A DNA stretch of 44,623 nt, from contig JAKSDA010000135.1 in NCBI GenBank assembly GCA_022360315.1, positions 1 through 44,623 on the forward strand. The letters run 5' to 3'. Below the pieces are notes generated by a model. That model was not told where the DNA came from, ran no database searches, and saw only the letters and a list, made by a program, of their open reading frames with translations. Positions 16,470-36,665 of the stretch are shown here, piece after piece. The first letter of the stretch is position 1, and the number at the start of each line of letters is the position of its first letter. Position numbers and translations under genes: made by a program. The stretch comes from Pseudomonadota bacterium. GTDB lineage: Bacteria; Myxococcota_A; Polyangia; Haliangiales; Haliangiaceae.

Positions 16470-17690
16470 TCAGCAGTGGCGCAATTCGGCCAGGGCCTCA
16501 TCGAGCGCGGCCACGATCACGTCGACCTCGTCGGCATGATTGGGCCAGTGCGGGGCAAATCGCAGCACGCCATCGGGAATAGCACAGGAAATTTTTCGCC
16601 TCGTCAGCGCCCGGTGGATGTCCAGTACATCGAACTCGGGCGGGGGCAGCACACCGAGCTGGGCTGACCGGGCCGCCGGGTCGCTGGCCCGCAGGCTGCG
16701 AAAACCGCGCTCGTTCAGTGCAGTCTCGAGTGGATCGAGATACGCGTTGACATGGCGGTAGATGGCTGGCACCCCGATCGATGCGATGAGATCAACCGCG
16801 GCGTGCAGAGCCGCAAACCCGGCGCCATTAAACGAACCGATCTCGAAGCGGGTAGAATCTCGCTTGAGCGGCCGGTCGTAGTGCAAGTGGCCGGGCCCTT
16901 CGCCGAGAAAGGCCACCGCGTCCTCGTGACTGAGCCATCCTGCCAGATGGGGCGTCAGGGCATTGATACGATGCGGAGCAATGTACAAAAATCCGGTGCC
17001 CTCCACACCCATGAGCCATTTGTGGCCACCGCAGGTGAGATAGTCGATGCCTTCAGCGACCACGTCGATCGGCACGGCGCCACAGGCCTGGATGGCGTCG
17101 ACAAAGAGCTCGGCGCCGTGGCGGTGACACAGCGCGGCCATGTCGGCCAGAGGCATGCGTAGACCGGTCTGAAACTGTACTGCGCTCACCGCGACCAGAC
17201 GGGCTCCGCGGCCGAGTTCGCCGTCCAGAACCGCCAGTCCCTCGGCGTGCGAACGCATGAACGGGTCGAGCGAAAGCAGCGTCATGTCGAGCTGGTAGAG
17301 CTCGGCCGCGCGCTGCCAGGGCGTGACGTTGGCGGGAAATTCCCCGCGAAAACCGATGATCCGGTCGCCTCGCTGCCATGGCAAGCACAGCGCAATATCG
17401 ATGACCCCGGTGGTCGCACTGGCGATCAAGGCGAGATCACTGGCCTGCGCCCCGATAAGGCCAGCCAGAGTTTGACGCAGGGCCAGGCGTCTGTCGTTCC
17501 AGGCCAGAAACGCGTCGACTCCACAGCGACCGTAGTCGTCGAGCCAGCCCCGAACCGCCTCTCTCACCGCCAGCGATGGCGGTGACACTGCGGCATGGTT
17601 CAGGTAGGCGCGCGCATCCAGAGCGGGAAACAGAGAGCGGTCACCCAGCCGGGCAATGTGCTCGGTTCTGTTGTCGCCGGTCGTGGTCAT
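16470..17690 (-). CDS. class V aminotransferase / cysteine desulfurase-like PLP enzyme
   Basis: 406 residues from ATG 17690 (GTG 17705 possible). PLP-dependent fold type I. Visible landmarks are YLNHAAVSPPS near the N-terminus, SATTGVID for phosphate binding, the Asp of LFVDAIQACGA that contacts the pyridine nitrogen, and the Schiff-base Lys in CGGHKWLMG at about residue 226. The C-terminal RFEIGSFNGAGFAAL is typical of the SufS/isopenicillin-N-epimerase branch. The substrate cannot be told: no catalytic Cys loop characteristic of cysteine desulfurases was identified. It stands alone and is divergent from the Cys-rich lipoprotein gene. Confidence 0.85.
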   Translation of the reverse strand: MTTTGDNRTEHIARLGDRSLFPALDARAYLNHAAVSPPSLAVREAVRGWLDDYGRCGVDAFLAWNDRRLALRQTLAGLIGAQASDLALIASATTGVIDIALCLPWQRGDRIIGFRGEFPANVTPWQRAAELYQLDMTLLSLDPFMRSHAEGLAVLDGELGRGARLVAVSAVQFQTGLRMPLADMAALCHRHGAELFVDAIQACGAVPIDVVAEGIDYLTCGGHKWLMGVEGTGFLYIAPHRINALTPHLAGWLSHEDAVAFLGEGPGHLHYDRPLKRDSTRFEIGSFNGAGFAALHAAVDLIASIGVPAIYRHVNAYLDPLETALNERGFRSLRASDPAARSAQLGVLPPPEFDVLDIHRALTRRKISCAIPDGVLRFAPHWPNHADEVDVIVAALDEALAELRHC

Positions 17691-17863
17691 GAGGATTCTT
17701 ACCACGAAACGCCGCCCACCGGCCGACAGGAGGAGCGAGGCGTTTCCGACCCGGTGCCCGATGTGTTAAGGCGACAAGTTGACACGGTCACCCCCTGGCG
17801 AGCAATCTTCGCGTAGTATCGGTACCCGCCAAAACGATGACCTTCAAATCCGAGGAGTTAAAA
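17691..17863. promoter_or_regulatory. divergent promoter region
   Basis: Separates the aminotransferase (leftward) from the small lipoprotein (rightward). TTGACA at 17779-17784 matches a -35 element for the rightward gene, but no good -10 lies 16-18 bases on; TAGTAT at 17814-17819 is too far away. Confidence 0.25.
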
Positions 17864-18253
17864 ATGAGAGTCTGGTTTTATGCAGTGACCATATCAACCC
17901 TGTTTGCCGTATCTGCTTGCGGTGGCGATACATCCCCGGCAGAGGCGTGCAGTGATCTCGATGATGTTGCCTGTGAGAAGATATTGCAGTGTTATACCGC
18001 CGAGCAGCTCATGCAACTGGGCGTGAGTAATGCCGACGAGTGCATTGCAGCGCGCGAAGACGACCGAATGAGGAGGACTGGACTGACCTGCAGTCAGTTC
18101 ACCGAGCAAGAGAATGATTGCGACTCTGGAGAAAAATACAATACAGACAAGGCATCGAGCTGCCGGGATACAATCGAGTCTCTGTCATGTGAAGACTGGC
18201 TGGTCACTCCCCGTCCAGGCGACTGTACTCTTATCTGCGAGACCACCCAGTAG
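17864..18253 (+). CDS. small Cys-rich lipoprotein
   Basis: 129 residues from ATG 17864, chosen because GAGGAG lies 6-7 bases upstream; ATG 17837 would put that ribosome site inside the gene. A short signal (MRVWFYAVTISTLFAVSAC) ends in a lipobox, so the mature protein starts at Cys-Gly-Gly. It contains about eleven Cys in a small acidic domain (ACSDLDDVACEKILQC, LTCSQF, SCRDTIESLSCEDW), most likely disulfide-bonded outside the cytoplasm. Many myxobacterial genomes encode such orphan proteins; no function is known and no homolog is recognised. Confidence 0.75.
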   Translation: MRVWFYAVTISTLFAVSACGGDTSPAEACSDLDDVACEKILQCYTAEQLMQLGVSNADECIAAREDDRMRRTGLTCSQFTEQENDCDSGEKYNTDKASSCRDTIESLSCEDWLVTPRPGDCTLICETTQ

Positions 18254-18349
18254 TCTTTACCCGGTGACGACAGCTCCGCGGCTCCAACCACCTTCGATGT
18301 GACCGTGCATCTGAAGCCATGGAGCTGCGCTCTCGTCGGGATTCACTAT

Positions 18350-21379
<3,030 letters not shown>

Positions 21380-21400
21380 ACAACCCCCAGTTGCAAGGCT

Positions 21401-21440
21401 ATCCGGTCAAACGTGAAATTATCCGGTCGAACGTGAAATT
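21401..21440. repeat. 20-bp direct tandem repeat upstream of the Cys-rich lipoprotein
   Basis: Two copies (21401-21420 and 21421-21440) of a 20-base unit with one mismatch, each starting atccggtc and ending acgtgaaatt. They lie 22-61 bases upstream of the lipoprotein start, where a regulator binding two adjacent sites on the same helix face would sit (20 bp is about two turns). Regulatory role inferred. Confidence 0.6.
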
Positions 21441-21498
21441 GCTGTGCGCTGGACCGGACATCGGGCCGCACACATCGTCGGTTCTTTTTTCGGTCTAT

Positions 21499-22965
21499 TC
21501 AAAAACGAAACGCGGCACTGATACCGGCCATATCGCCCCCGATCACCGGCACGACGACCACTCTTCGGTCGCGCTCTTCGACATCGAGGCGGTACGGCTT
21601 GAGGCGATTGGCATAAACCAGGACCAGACCGCTCACCAGGGTCGCCCCGCCCACGGCGTAGAGCGCATAGGCGACGCCCTGCTGGACGTCGGCTCGATCG
21701 CGAATCGGCAGAATGTCCTCGGTTTCCCGGCAGCCGGGCCGGTTCGGGTCGGTCCGGCAGTCCTCGATGCGCTGGTCGAAGTCGTCGTAGTTGGAAACCG
21801 CGGCCCAGTGGAAACCCGCCCCGGTCAGGGCCAGGGCAGTGCCCACACCAAAGACAGTCCACGGCTTCCACCTCGACCAGCGACGGCGATATCCGGTCAC
21901 GTCCTCAGCGGTGTAGAGCTTGAGCTCGAGACTCAGATTGTCGGTATGCTTGAGTTCATGCACTTCGTTGGCGTTGATATAACCGGTCTTGGTGGCCACG
22001 ATGTTGTGCTTGCCGACCCGCACCAGGCCTTTCCACTTGCCCGGCGCGACAAACAACAGTTCGCCGTTGAGAGTGACCCTGGCCTCGGGCTCGAGACAGG
22101 TTACCTCGAGATTGGCCAGCTGCTTCAAAACCAGCTTTTTGTAGTCGCGAGCGCGAGCAAAACGCTCCTTGCCCAGGGCGGAAGGGCCGTGTTGCATGGC
22201 CTTTTCCAGGCTCTCGTGCAGGGCCAGCGGCTGGTCGAGTTCCTGCAAGGCCAGAGCCAGGTTAAAGTGAATACCCGGGTGATCCCAGTGGGTCAAGGCC
22301 TCGCGGTATTTGGCCACGGCTTTGACAAACAGCGAATCCTTGAGATGCTTGTTGGCCTGGCGAAACAGGTCCCATGCAGCCTGTCGGTCCTCGGTCGATA
22401 CGCCTTTTTCCCACGGTCGTTGTTTCTTGCCGTTCGATGCCGAACCGGCTTGTGGCTGAGTCCGCAGTTGCTCGCCGCCAGCCAGTTGGTCTTTTGATCC
22501 GGCGCTTCCGGGCGAAGCAGACTGGGCCGGCTCAGCTGGCGAGCCGTCGCCAGCCTCCGGGGTGCCATGTCCGGCCTCGACCTGTACGGCTCCGGTCTGC
22601 GCCCGTGCAGCGGCTTGCCCGGCCTCGGCGTTTCGAGCCTGCTCAGCGTTTTTCGCCTCGGCTTTTTTCGCCGCTTCGGCCTCGGCGGCCGCTGCATTGG
22701 CCTCTTCGGCCCGAGCGGCTTCGGCCTCGGCTGCAGCTTTTCTCGCCTCTCGCCTTCTCTTGCGCCTGGCCTCCCTGCGTTCGCGCCTCCTTCGCTCGCG
22801 CCTGGTCTCCTTGCGCTCGCTCCTCGATGCCTTGCTGCCCGACTGCTCGGACTGGCTGGCCGACTCGGAGCCAGAGCCGGACTGGTTGCTCTGCGCCCCC
22901 ACTCCACCACTGGCCAGGAAAAACACCAGGGCCAGAGCCCATGTCAAAACACGTCGTGTCTTCAT
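21499..22965 (-). CDS. exported TPR protein with coiled-coil N-terminus, PEGA-like domain and membrane helices
   Basis: 488 residues from ATG 22965 (a longer frame to 23022 exists but runs into the kinase gene). Signal peptide MKTRRVLTWALALVFFLASG with cleavage near GVGAQS. Next comes a long Arg/Glu/Ala-rich helix of REARRKRR and AEAAKKAEAK type, probably coiled coil. Then TPR-like helices (AAWDLFRQANKHLKDSLFVK, AVAKYREALTHWDHPGIHF), a PEGA-like beta domain (TLNGELLFVAPGKWKGLVRV), and two hydrophobic helices (TVFGVGTALALTGAGFHWAA and GVAYALYAVGGATLVSGLVL). It starts 37 bases after the kinase-ATPase gene in the same direction, so the two are likely co-transcribed. The protein probably works with that kinase at the envelope; the exact role is unknown. 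Confidence 0.7.
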   Translation of the reverse strand: MKTRRVLTWALALVFFLASGGVGAQSNQSGSGSESASQSEQSGSKASRSERKETRRERRRRERREARRKRRREARKAAAEAEAARAEEANAAAAEAEAAKKAEAKNAEQARNAEAGQAAARAQTGAVQVEAGHGTPEAGDGSPAEPAQSASPGSAGSKDQLAGGEQLRTQPQAGSASNGKKQRPWEKGVSTEDRQAAWDLFRQANKHLKDSLFVKAVAKYREALTHWDHPGIHFNLALALQELDQPLALHESLEKAMQHGPSALGKERFARARDYKKLVLKQLANLEVTCLEPEARVTLNGELLFVAPGKWKGLVRVGKHNIVATKTGYINANEVHELKHTDNLSLELKLYTAEDVTGYRRRWSRWKPWTVFGVGTALALTGAGFHWAAVSNYDDFDQRIEDCRTDPNRPGCRETEDILPIRDRADVQQGVAYALYAVGGATLVSGLVLVYANRLKPYRLDVEERDRRVVVVPVIGGDMAGISAAFRF

Positions 22966-23002
22966 CGCCTCGTTTCTCGCTACATACATGCCGATAACCC
23001 GA

Positions 23003-26434
<3,432 letters not shown>

Positions 26435-26607
26435 AGCCCAGACTATCCCTCAACCAGAAGTTGTAAGTGTTCGTGTTATTACACGTATTTTGGCGAGAAT
26501 CATACCACACCGTGTCGACTTCGGCGCGGAAACTTACCCCGACTGGCGAACTACAGTTTACCGGTCGGCCGGGGCAACGTATCGAGGTCGCCCGGCCGGC
26601 GTGGGGA
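26435..26607. other. intergenic region with small inverted repeat
   Basis: Between the kinase-ATPase start and the coxE end. It contains cgtgttattacacg, a 5-bp inverted repeat with a 4-base AT spacer (near 26473-26486), in the expected promoter region of the kinase gene. No gene seen. Confidence 0.35.
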
Positions 26608-27815
26608 CTATCCTTTTGCAGGCGGTTTGCCGAGCGCGGCGGCGAGCTGGTCGAGGCTGGCCAGGTTGTGGACCGGGCGGAATTCGTCGACGTGGGGCAG
26701 CATGGTGCGGATGCCGCGCGCTGAGGGCTGGAAAGCGTCGTAGCGGAGCAGGGGGTTGAGCCAGATCAGGCGGCGACACGATTTGTGCAGTCGTTCCATG
26801 GCCGGGCCGAGTTCGGCGCCACCGGCGCGGTCGAGGCCGTCGCTGATGAGCAGAACGATGGCGCCCTGGCCGAGGACGCGGCGCGACCACTCGCGGTTGA
26901 ACTGGTCGAGGCACGGCCCGATACGGGTTCCGCCGGACCAGTCGGTGACAGCCCGGCCGACCCGGCGCACGGCGACATCGATGTCGCGCCAGCGCAGATA
27001 GCGCGTGATATTGGTCAGGCGGGTGCCGAAGACGAACGAGTGAACGCGCTCCCGGGCGGTGGTCAAGGTGTGAAGAAAGCACAGGAGCATTTGCGAGTAG
27101 CGCTCCATGGAGCCGGAGATATCGCACAGGACGACCAGGGGTGGCGGACGTGTTCGCGGCGAGCGCCAGCGCAGTGGGATCGAGCTTTCGCCAGTGCGCA
27201 GACCGGCCCGCAGGGTGGCCCGCAGATCGACCCGGCGACCGCGCGAATCGGGGCGAAAGCGCCGGGTTGGCACCTCGGCCACAGTCAGCTTCATGCGGGC
27301 GATGACCGCCCGGGCATGGCCAAGTTCGTCGGCCGACATCTGCGCGAAGTCACGGGAGCGCAGCACTTCCTCGGCCGAGTAAGTCATGACCGCGTCAAAG
27401 CGGATCTCGTGCTCGGCGCGGTCGGGGCGGGCTCGCCCTCGCTGCTCGGGGGGATGCCCGCGCATGGCATCGGACACGCGGCGGCTTGCCGGCGGCGGGG
27501 TTTGGCCGGGCCGGTGCACCTCGGGCAAGAGCGAGGCCAGGATCTCGTCGACGCCGGCGGGGGGTCGAAAGAAGCGGCGAAACGCCTGGTCGAAGGGGAT
27601 GTGCTGGCGGTGATCGGTGACCAGTACGGCGTGCAGCGCCCAGTAGAACTGGTCGCGCTCGGCCAGATCGATGCGCTCGACGGCGCGCAGGGCGTCGATG
27701 ATCTGGCCGGTGCCGATGGCCAGTCCAGCGCCGCGCAAGATGCGGGCAAAATGCATGATGTTGGCGACCAGTGCGCCGGGCCGGTCGCCAGCGACGCCCG
27801 GACGTCGCGGCCAGG

Positions 27816-27819
<4 letters not shown>
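26608..27819 (-). CDS. coxE: CoxE-like VWA-domain protein
   Basis: 403 residues from ATG 27819, which overlaps the stop of the MoxR-type ATPase gene (ATGA). A much longer frame reaching to 28527 is antisense-like sequence of the ATPase gene and is not used. The C-terminal half is a von Willebrand A domain with the metal-binding MIDAS motif in LVVLCDISGSMERYSQ and a second motif SDGLDRAGGA. VWA proteins of this family act with a MoxR AAA ATPase to mature metal enzymes; CoxE is the partner of CoxD in CO dehydrogenase clusters, where they build the Mo-Cu site. It is the last gene of the coxSLMDE operon. Confidence 0.85.
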
Positions 27820-28745
<926 letters not shown>

Positions 28746-28751
28746 CAGGCC

Positions 28752-29546
<795 letters not shown>

Positions 29547-29577
29547 CTCGTTTGTCTCCCTCGTCGTGCCGACGATG

Positions 29578-31962
<2,385 letters not shown>

Positions 31963-31965
31963 GGC

Positions 31966-32433
31966 TTACTCCCTCCCCGCTCGCGCGGCCGCCTGGACCG
32001 CCTTGACGATGTTGTGATAGCCGGTACAACGGCACAGATTGCCCTCCAGCCAGTCGCGGATTTCGCGCTCAGACGGATCTGAGGTGCGAGCCAAAAGATC
32101 GACCGCGCTCATGATCATACCGGGGGTGCAAAAACCGCACTGCAGGCCGTGATGCTCGCGAAACGCCTCCTGTACCGGGTGTAGCTGGCCATTTTCGGCC
32201 AACCCCTCGATGGTCTTTACCTCCGCGCCATCGGCCTCGACGGCGAGCATGGTGCAACTCTTGACCGACTTTCCGCCCACGTGCACGACACAGGCCCCGC
32301 ACTGGCTGGTATCGCAACCGACGTGTGTGCCAGTCAATCCGAGTTTTTCGCGCAAAAGCTCGGCAAGCAATGTGGCCGGCTCGACGTCCGCCGAGACCGC
32401 CTTTCCGTTGACTCTCATGGAAACCGTAGCCAT
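31966..32433 (-). CDS. coxS: [2Fe-2S] small subunit of CO dehydrogenase-type molybdenum hydroxylase
   Basis: 155 residues, first gene of the operon, with GGAGGAG just before ATG 32433. The N-terminal plant-ferredoxin-type cluster site is [14 protein letters not shown] with a further Cys in KSCTMLA. The C-terminal all-helical cluster domain has [10 protein letters not shown] and [12 protein letters not shown]. These two clusters pass electrons from the molybdenum site to FAD. The stop lies three bases before the large-subunit start. Confidence 0.95.
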   Translation of the reverse strand: MATVSMRVNGKAVSADVEPATLLAELLREKLGLTGTHVGCDTSQCGACVVHVGGKSVKSCTMLAVEADGAEVKTIEGLAENGQLHPVQEAFREHHGLQCGFCTPGMIMSAVDLLARTSDPSEREIRDWLEGNLCRCTGYHNIVKAVQAAARAGRE

Positions 32434-32693
32434 GGCTCCTCCGGCATGGATATTGGACGAGTTCCTGGCTGAGGTAACCAGCCAGGCCCCCCGATGACGA
32501 TGCCAAGTCTCGGCCTACCGTCCCGATGTGTCAAGCTGAGGAGCTGCCTGTTCGGTCGATGGAGTCGCTTTGTCCTGCTCGACCATTGGACCGAGCGAGA
32601 TCGAGCATCGAGCGTCGGGCGCGACAGGCCCGGTCTACTGGGTCGGAAGGAAGCGCCGTCTGCTCGGCCCTCGGGTGGCGTGACGTGTTTGGC
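32434..32693. other. cox operon promoter region, no gene seen
   Basis: 260 bases between the end of the DFN-type kinase gene and the coxS start, both leftward. It must carry the cox promoter. No gene, clear -35/-10 pair or long repeat was found. Confidence 0.4.
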
Positions 32694-34256
<1,563 letters not shown>

Positions 34257-34288
34257 CGTCGGACTCGCTTTATCGGGTAGGCACTCGA

Positions 34289-35743
34289 TCAACTGGCCGC
34301 AACTGTGGCCAGATAAACAAAAAGACATTCGCCGCCAGCGCCGAAATCGATCGCCGCGACCTGCTGCCAGTGCTCGGTGGCAATGGCAACCGACTCGGTT
34401 GCAATTGTGAAGATGCGGTGGCCTGCCGCCGGGGTTCCCATCGAAACCAGGATGTTGGCAATCGGTCTCAAATCCGGGGTCAAGAGGTCACAACGCCCGT
34501 CCTCCTGAAACAGTACGGCACTCGACGGCCGCCCGCCGGCACGCGCCACAAAACAGTCGAGGCCCTTTATATGCAGACAAAAACCGCGCTCTCCCGGGAC
34601 GAATGACAGACGCAGACGCACCGCGCCATCCCCGCAGCTGACGTCGACCTTGCCGGCCGGGGCAGCGACAAAATCGACCCGGCGATCTGCCACCGATTGG
34701 CCCTGATGGGTGGGATGCAACCTGCGCAGCAGCGAGTTGCCAGGACGAAATTCTGTCGTCGGCTGGCCGTCGGAGGCAAGCGCCTGCAGCCGGAGCGAAG
34801 ACGACCGGACTGGCCGATCACCGAGTGCCTCGACCAGCGCGCTGGTGAATTCCTCGGCGTCGCCCGGTCGCTCCCGGGGATCGAATGCACACGCTCGCTT
34901 CAGCTCGGCAATCGCCAATGGCGCGATGTCGTGTCCGGCGCAGGCGGCGTCGATAAGCTCGTCACTGCGCCAACGCTGCTCGCGGGCCTCGCTTTTGACC
35001 TGCGCCACGAATACTGTATTGCCGGTGAGCATGTACAACATGGATAGGGCCAGTGAATAGATATCCGACCCAGCGACCACCGGCTGGCCCGACAGCTGCT
35101 CGGGTGCCGCCCACCGCAGCGAGTACATGAGCAGGGGGCGTCCGGCCACGATCGCCGTATCCTCGGCCTGGTTTTCCAGCATAGCATCCGCCATGCCCAG
35201 CGATTTGGCAATGCCGAAGTCGGCCAGTTTGGCGACCCAGCCCCGCCCCACTTTGCCGAACAAGATGTTTTGCGGCTTGATATCGCGGTGAATGATGCCG
35301 CACTGATGAGCCTCGCCGAGGGCACCGCCGATTTCACTGATCACCTTGACCGCGTCGGGGCGCGGCAGCGGGCCACGACGCTTGATCATGGTCGACAGCG
35401 TGCCGTGATTCATGAACTCCGAGACCTGATACGGCGGACCCCGCCCCGTACTATCGCCATCGGCGAGGTAACCGAAGTCGTAGATGCGCAGGGTGTTGGG
35501 ATGGGTGAGCTTGGACAGGGCAAACGCTTCCTGAACAAAATGCTCGTACGCGGTCTGGTAGATCCCGTCGCTGCTGGCATTGAGACGGTGAAAGACCTTC
35601 ACACAAACAGGTCGCGACAACCGCATGTCTTCGCCGCGGTAGACAACGCTGTGGCCGCCCGACGTGATGCGCTTGACGATGCGATATCGCTCGGCAACCG
35701 AATCGCCAATTCGAAGGGGTTCTATGATGGGCTGTGGTTGCAA
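34289..35743 (-). CDS. Ser/Thr protein kinase with C-terminal FHA-less accessory domain
   Basis: 484 residues from a TTG at 35743; no good ATG lies before the kinase fold, so the start is uncertain. Kinase motifs: ITSGGHSVVYRG loop, VCVKVF lysine 49, HRD 152-154, DFG 175-177, and WAAPEQLSG. The C-terminal ~170 residues are not kinase: a beta-rich segment (VDVSCGDGAVRLRLSFVPGE, then CLHIKGLDCFVARAGGRP, LTPDLRPIANILVSMG) that I do not recognise. No membrane helix. It precedes the DFN-type kinase by about 30 bases, so the two are likely made together and may form a kinase pair or cascade. It is divergent from the NRPS gene with ~920 bases between. Confidence 0.88.
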   Translation of the reverse strand: MQPQPIIEPLRIGDSVAERYRIVKRITSGGHSVVYRGEDMRLSRPVCVKVFHRLNASSDGIYQTAYEHFVQEAFALSKLTHPNTLRIYDFGYLADGDSTGRGPPYQVSEFMNHGTLSTMIKRRGPLPRPDAVKVISEIGGALGEAHQCGIIHRDIKPQNILFGKVGRGWVAKLADFGIAKSLGMADAMLENQAEDTAIVAGRPLLMYSLRWAAPEQLSGQPVVAGSDIYSLALSMLYMLTGNTVFVAQVKSEAREQRWRSDELIDAACAGHDIAPLAIAELKRACAFDPRERPGDAEEFTSALVEALGDRPVRSSSLRLQALASDGQPTTEFRPGNSLLRRLHPTHQGQSVADRRVDFVAAPAGKVDVSCGDGAVRLRLSFVPGERGFCLHIKGLDCFVARAGGRPSSAVLFQEDGRCDLLTPDLRPIANILVSMGTPAAGHRIFTIATESVAIATEHWQQVAAIDFGAGGECLFVYLATVAAS

Positions 35744-36665
35744 TGTAGGAACGTCTTACCAATCTCGAGTGCCGACCACCTCCTCCTACGTCGACCTGCG
35801 AAGCCCCACCGGGTGCCACGGCTCATGTCTGCCAAAAAGCTACCGATAACATCAAGAATACTAGAATGATGTCAATATATTAGCCCGAAGCGCAATATTT
35901 GATCCTCGATCGAGAGCACATTCACGCGAAACACAGGTAATACAAATTGCGCCCGGTCTGACCCGAGCTTGCTTTCTGTTATCTAACATACCGGTTTATT
36001 TGGATTATTTTTCGCTTTTGGCGAGGCCCTGGCCGGCTCCAGACGGGCCGCCACAAGCTCGATTCGGCCGTGTTATTACTGCGATCCAGTCAAATGCGGG
36101 CAGTTCCCCGTGTAATCTGCCGCGCTATTTTTGCAGCCAATTCGCTGTACGCATCGTGACAGTGCGATCTGGCCCCAGCCCCTGGCTGCATGCGCCGACG
36201 GTTGCGGCAGCGGCGATTTTCAGCTGCGACGAGCCAGCGAAACCGGCATCGGCATGTGGCCGATGCCCGCGAATCTCGTCCCGACAGATGGTCCGGAAAT
36301 GAGCACGGGGGCGGGCAAGCACGCCCCCGCCCCATGCCGACCAATCTCGACCACGTCGACACGGCTGGCAATATTACGAGGCATCACACATGTTGCATAG
36401 GCAACTCGATCGTATCACCGGCGCGATTTTGGTTGCTCTTGCGTCCACGAGCGAAATATCGCTGTCACGAATTTTTGGTAATCCTCGCGACCTCCCGATC
36501 AATCGCAAAAACTGGTTGAAGCCTACAACCCATTTCAACAAATCTTTGATTCGACAGGACTTCAGGAATGAAACGAAATATCCATTCTTTATTCTATATA
36601 ATTTTTACTCATTCAATGATAAGGATTTATTTATTGATAACTCAATTAACGACAAGGAGTCTTCA
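35744..36665. promoter_or_regulatory. long divergent regulatory region upstream of the NRPS gene
   Basis: About 920 bases with no convincing gene. The parts 35840-36000 and 36530-36660 are markedly AT-rich compared with the rest of the window. TATAAT at 36597-36602 is a perfect -10 hexamer, but without a good -35 at 17 bases. AAGGAG at 36654-36659, six bases before ATG 36666, is the NRPS ribosome site. The open frame running back to 36390 is not believed to be translated because of its composition and the strong site at 36666. Confidence 0.5.

Noticed and set aside
17779..17819. Complete sigma-70 promoter for the small lipoprotein
   Set aside because: TTGACA is good, but the nearest -10-like hexamer TAGTAT is 29 bases away, too far for a normal spacer.
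36390..36665. 92-residue N-terminal extension of the NRPS
   Set aside because: AT-rich, no homology to NRPS N-termini, and a strong ribosome site precedes the internal ATG 36666.
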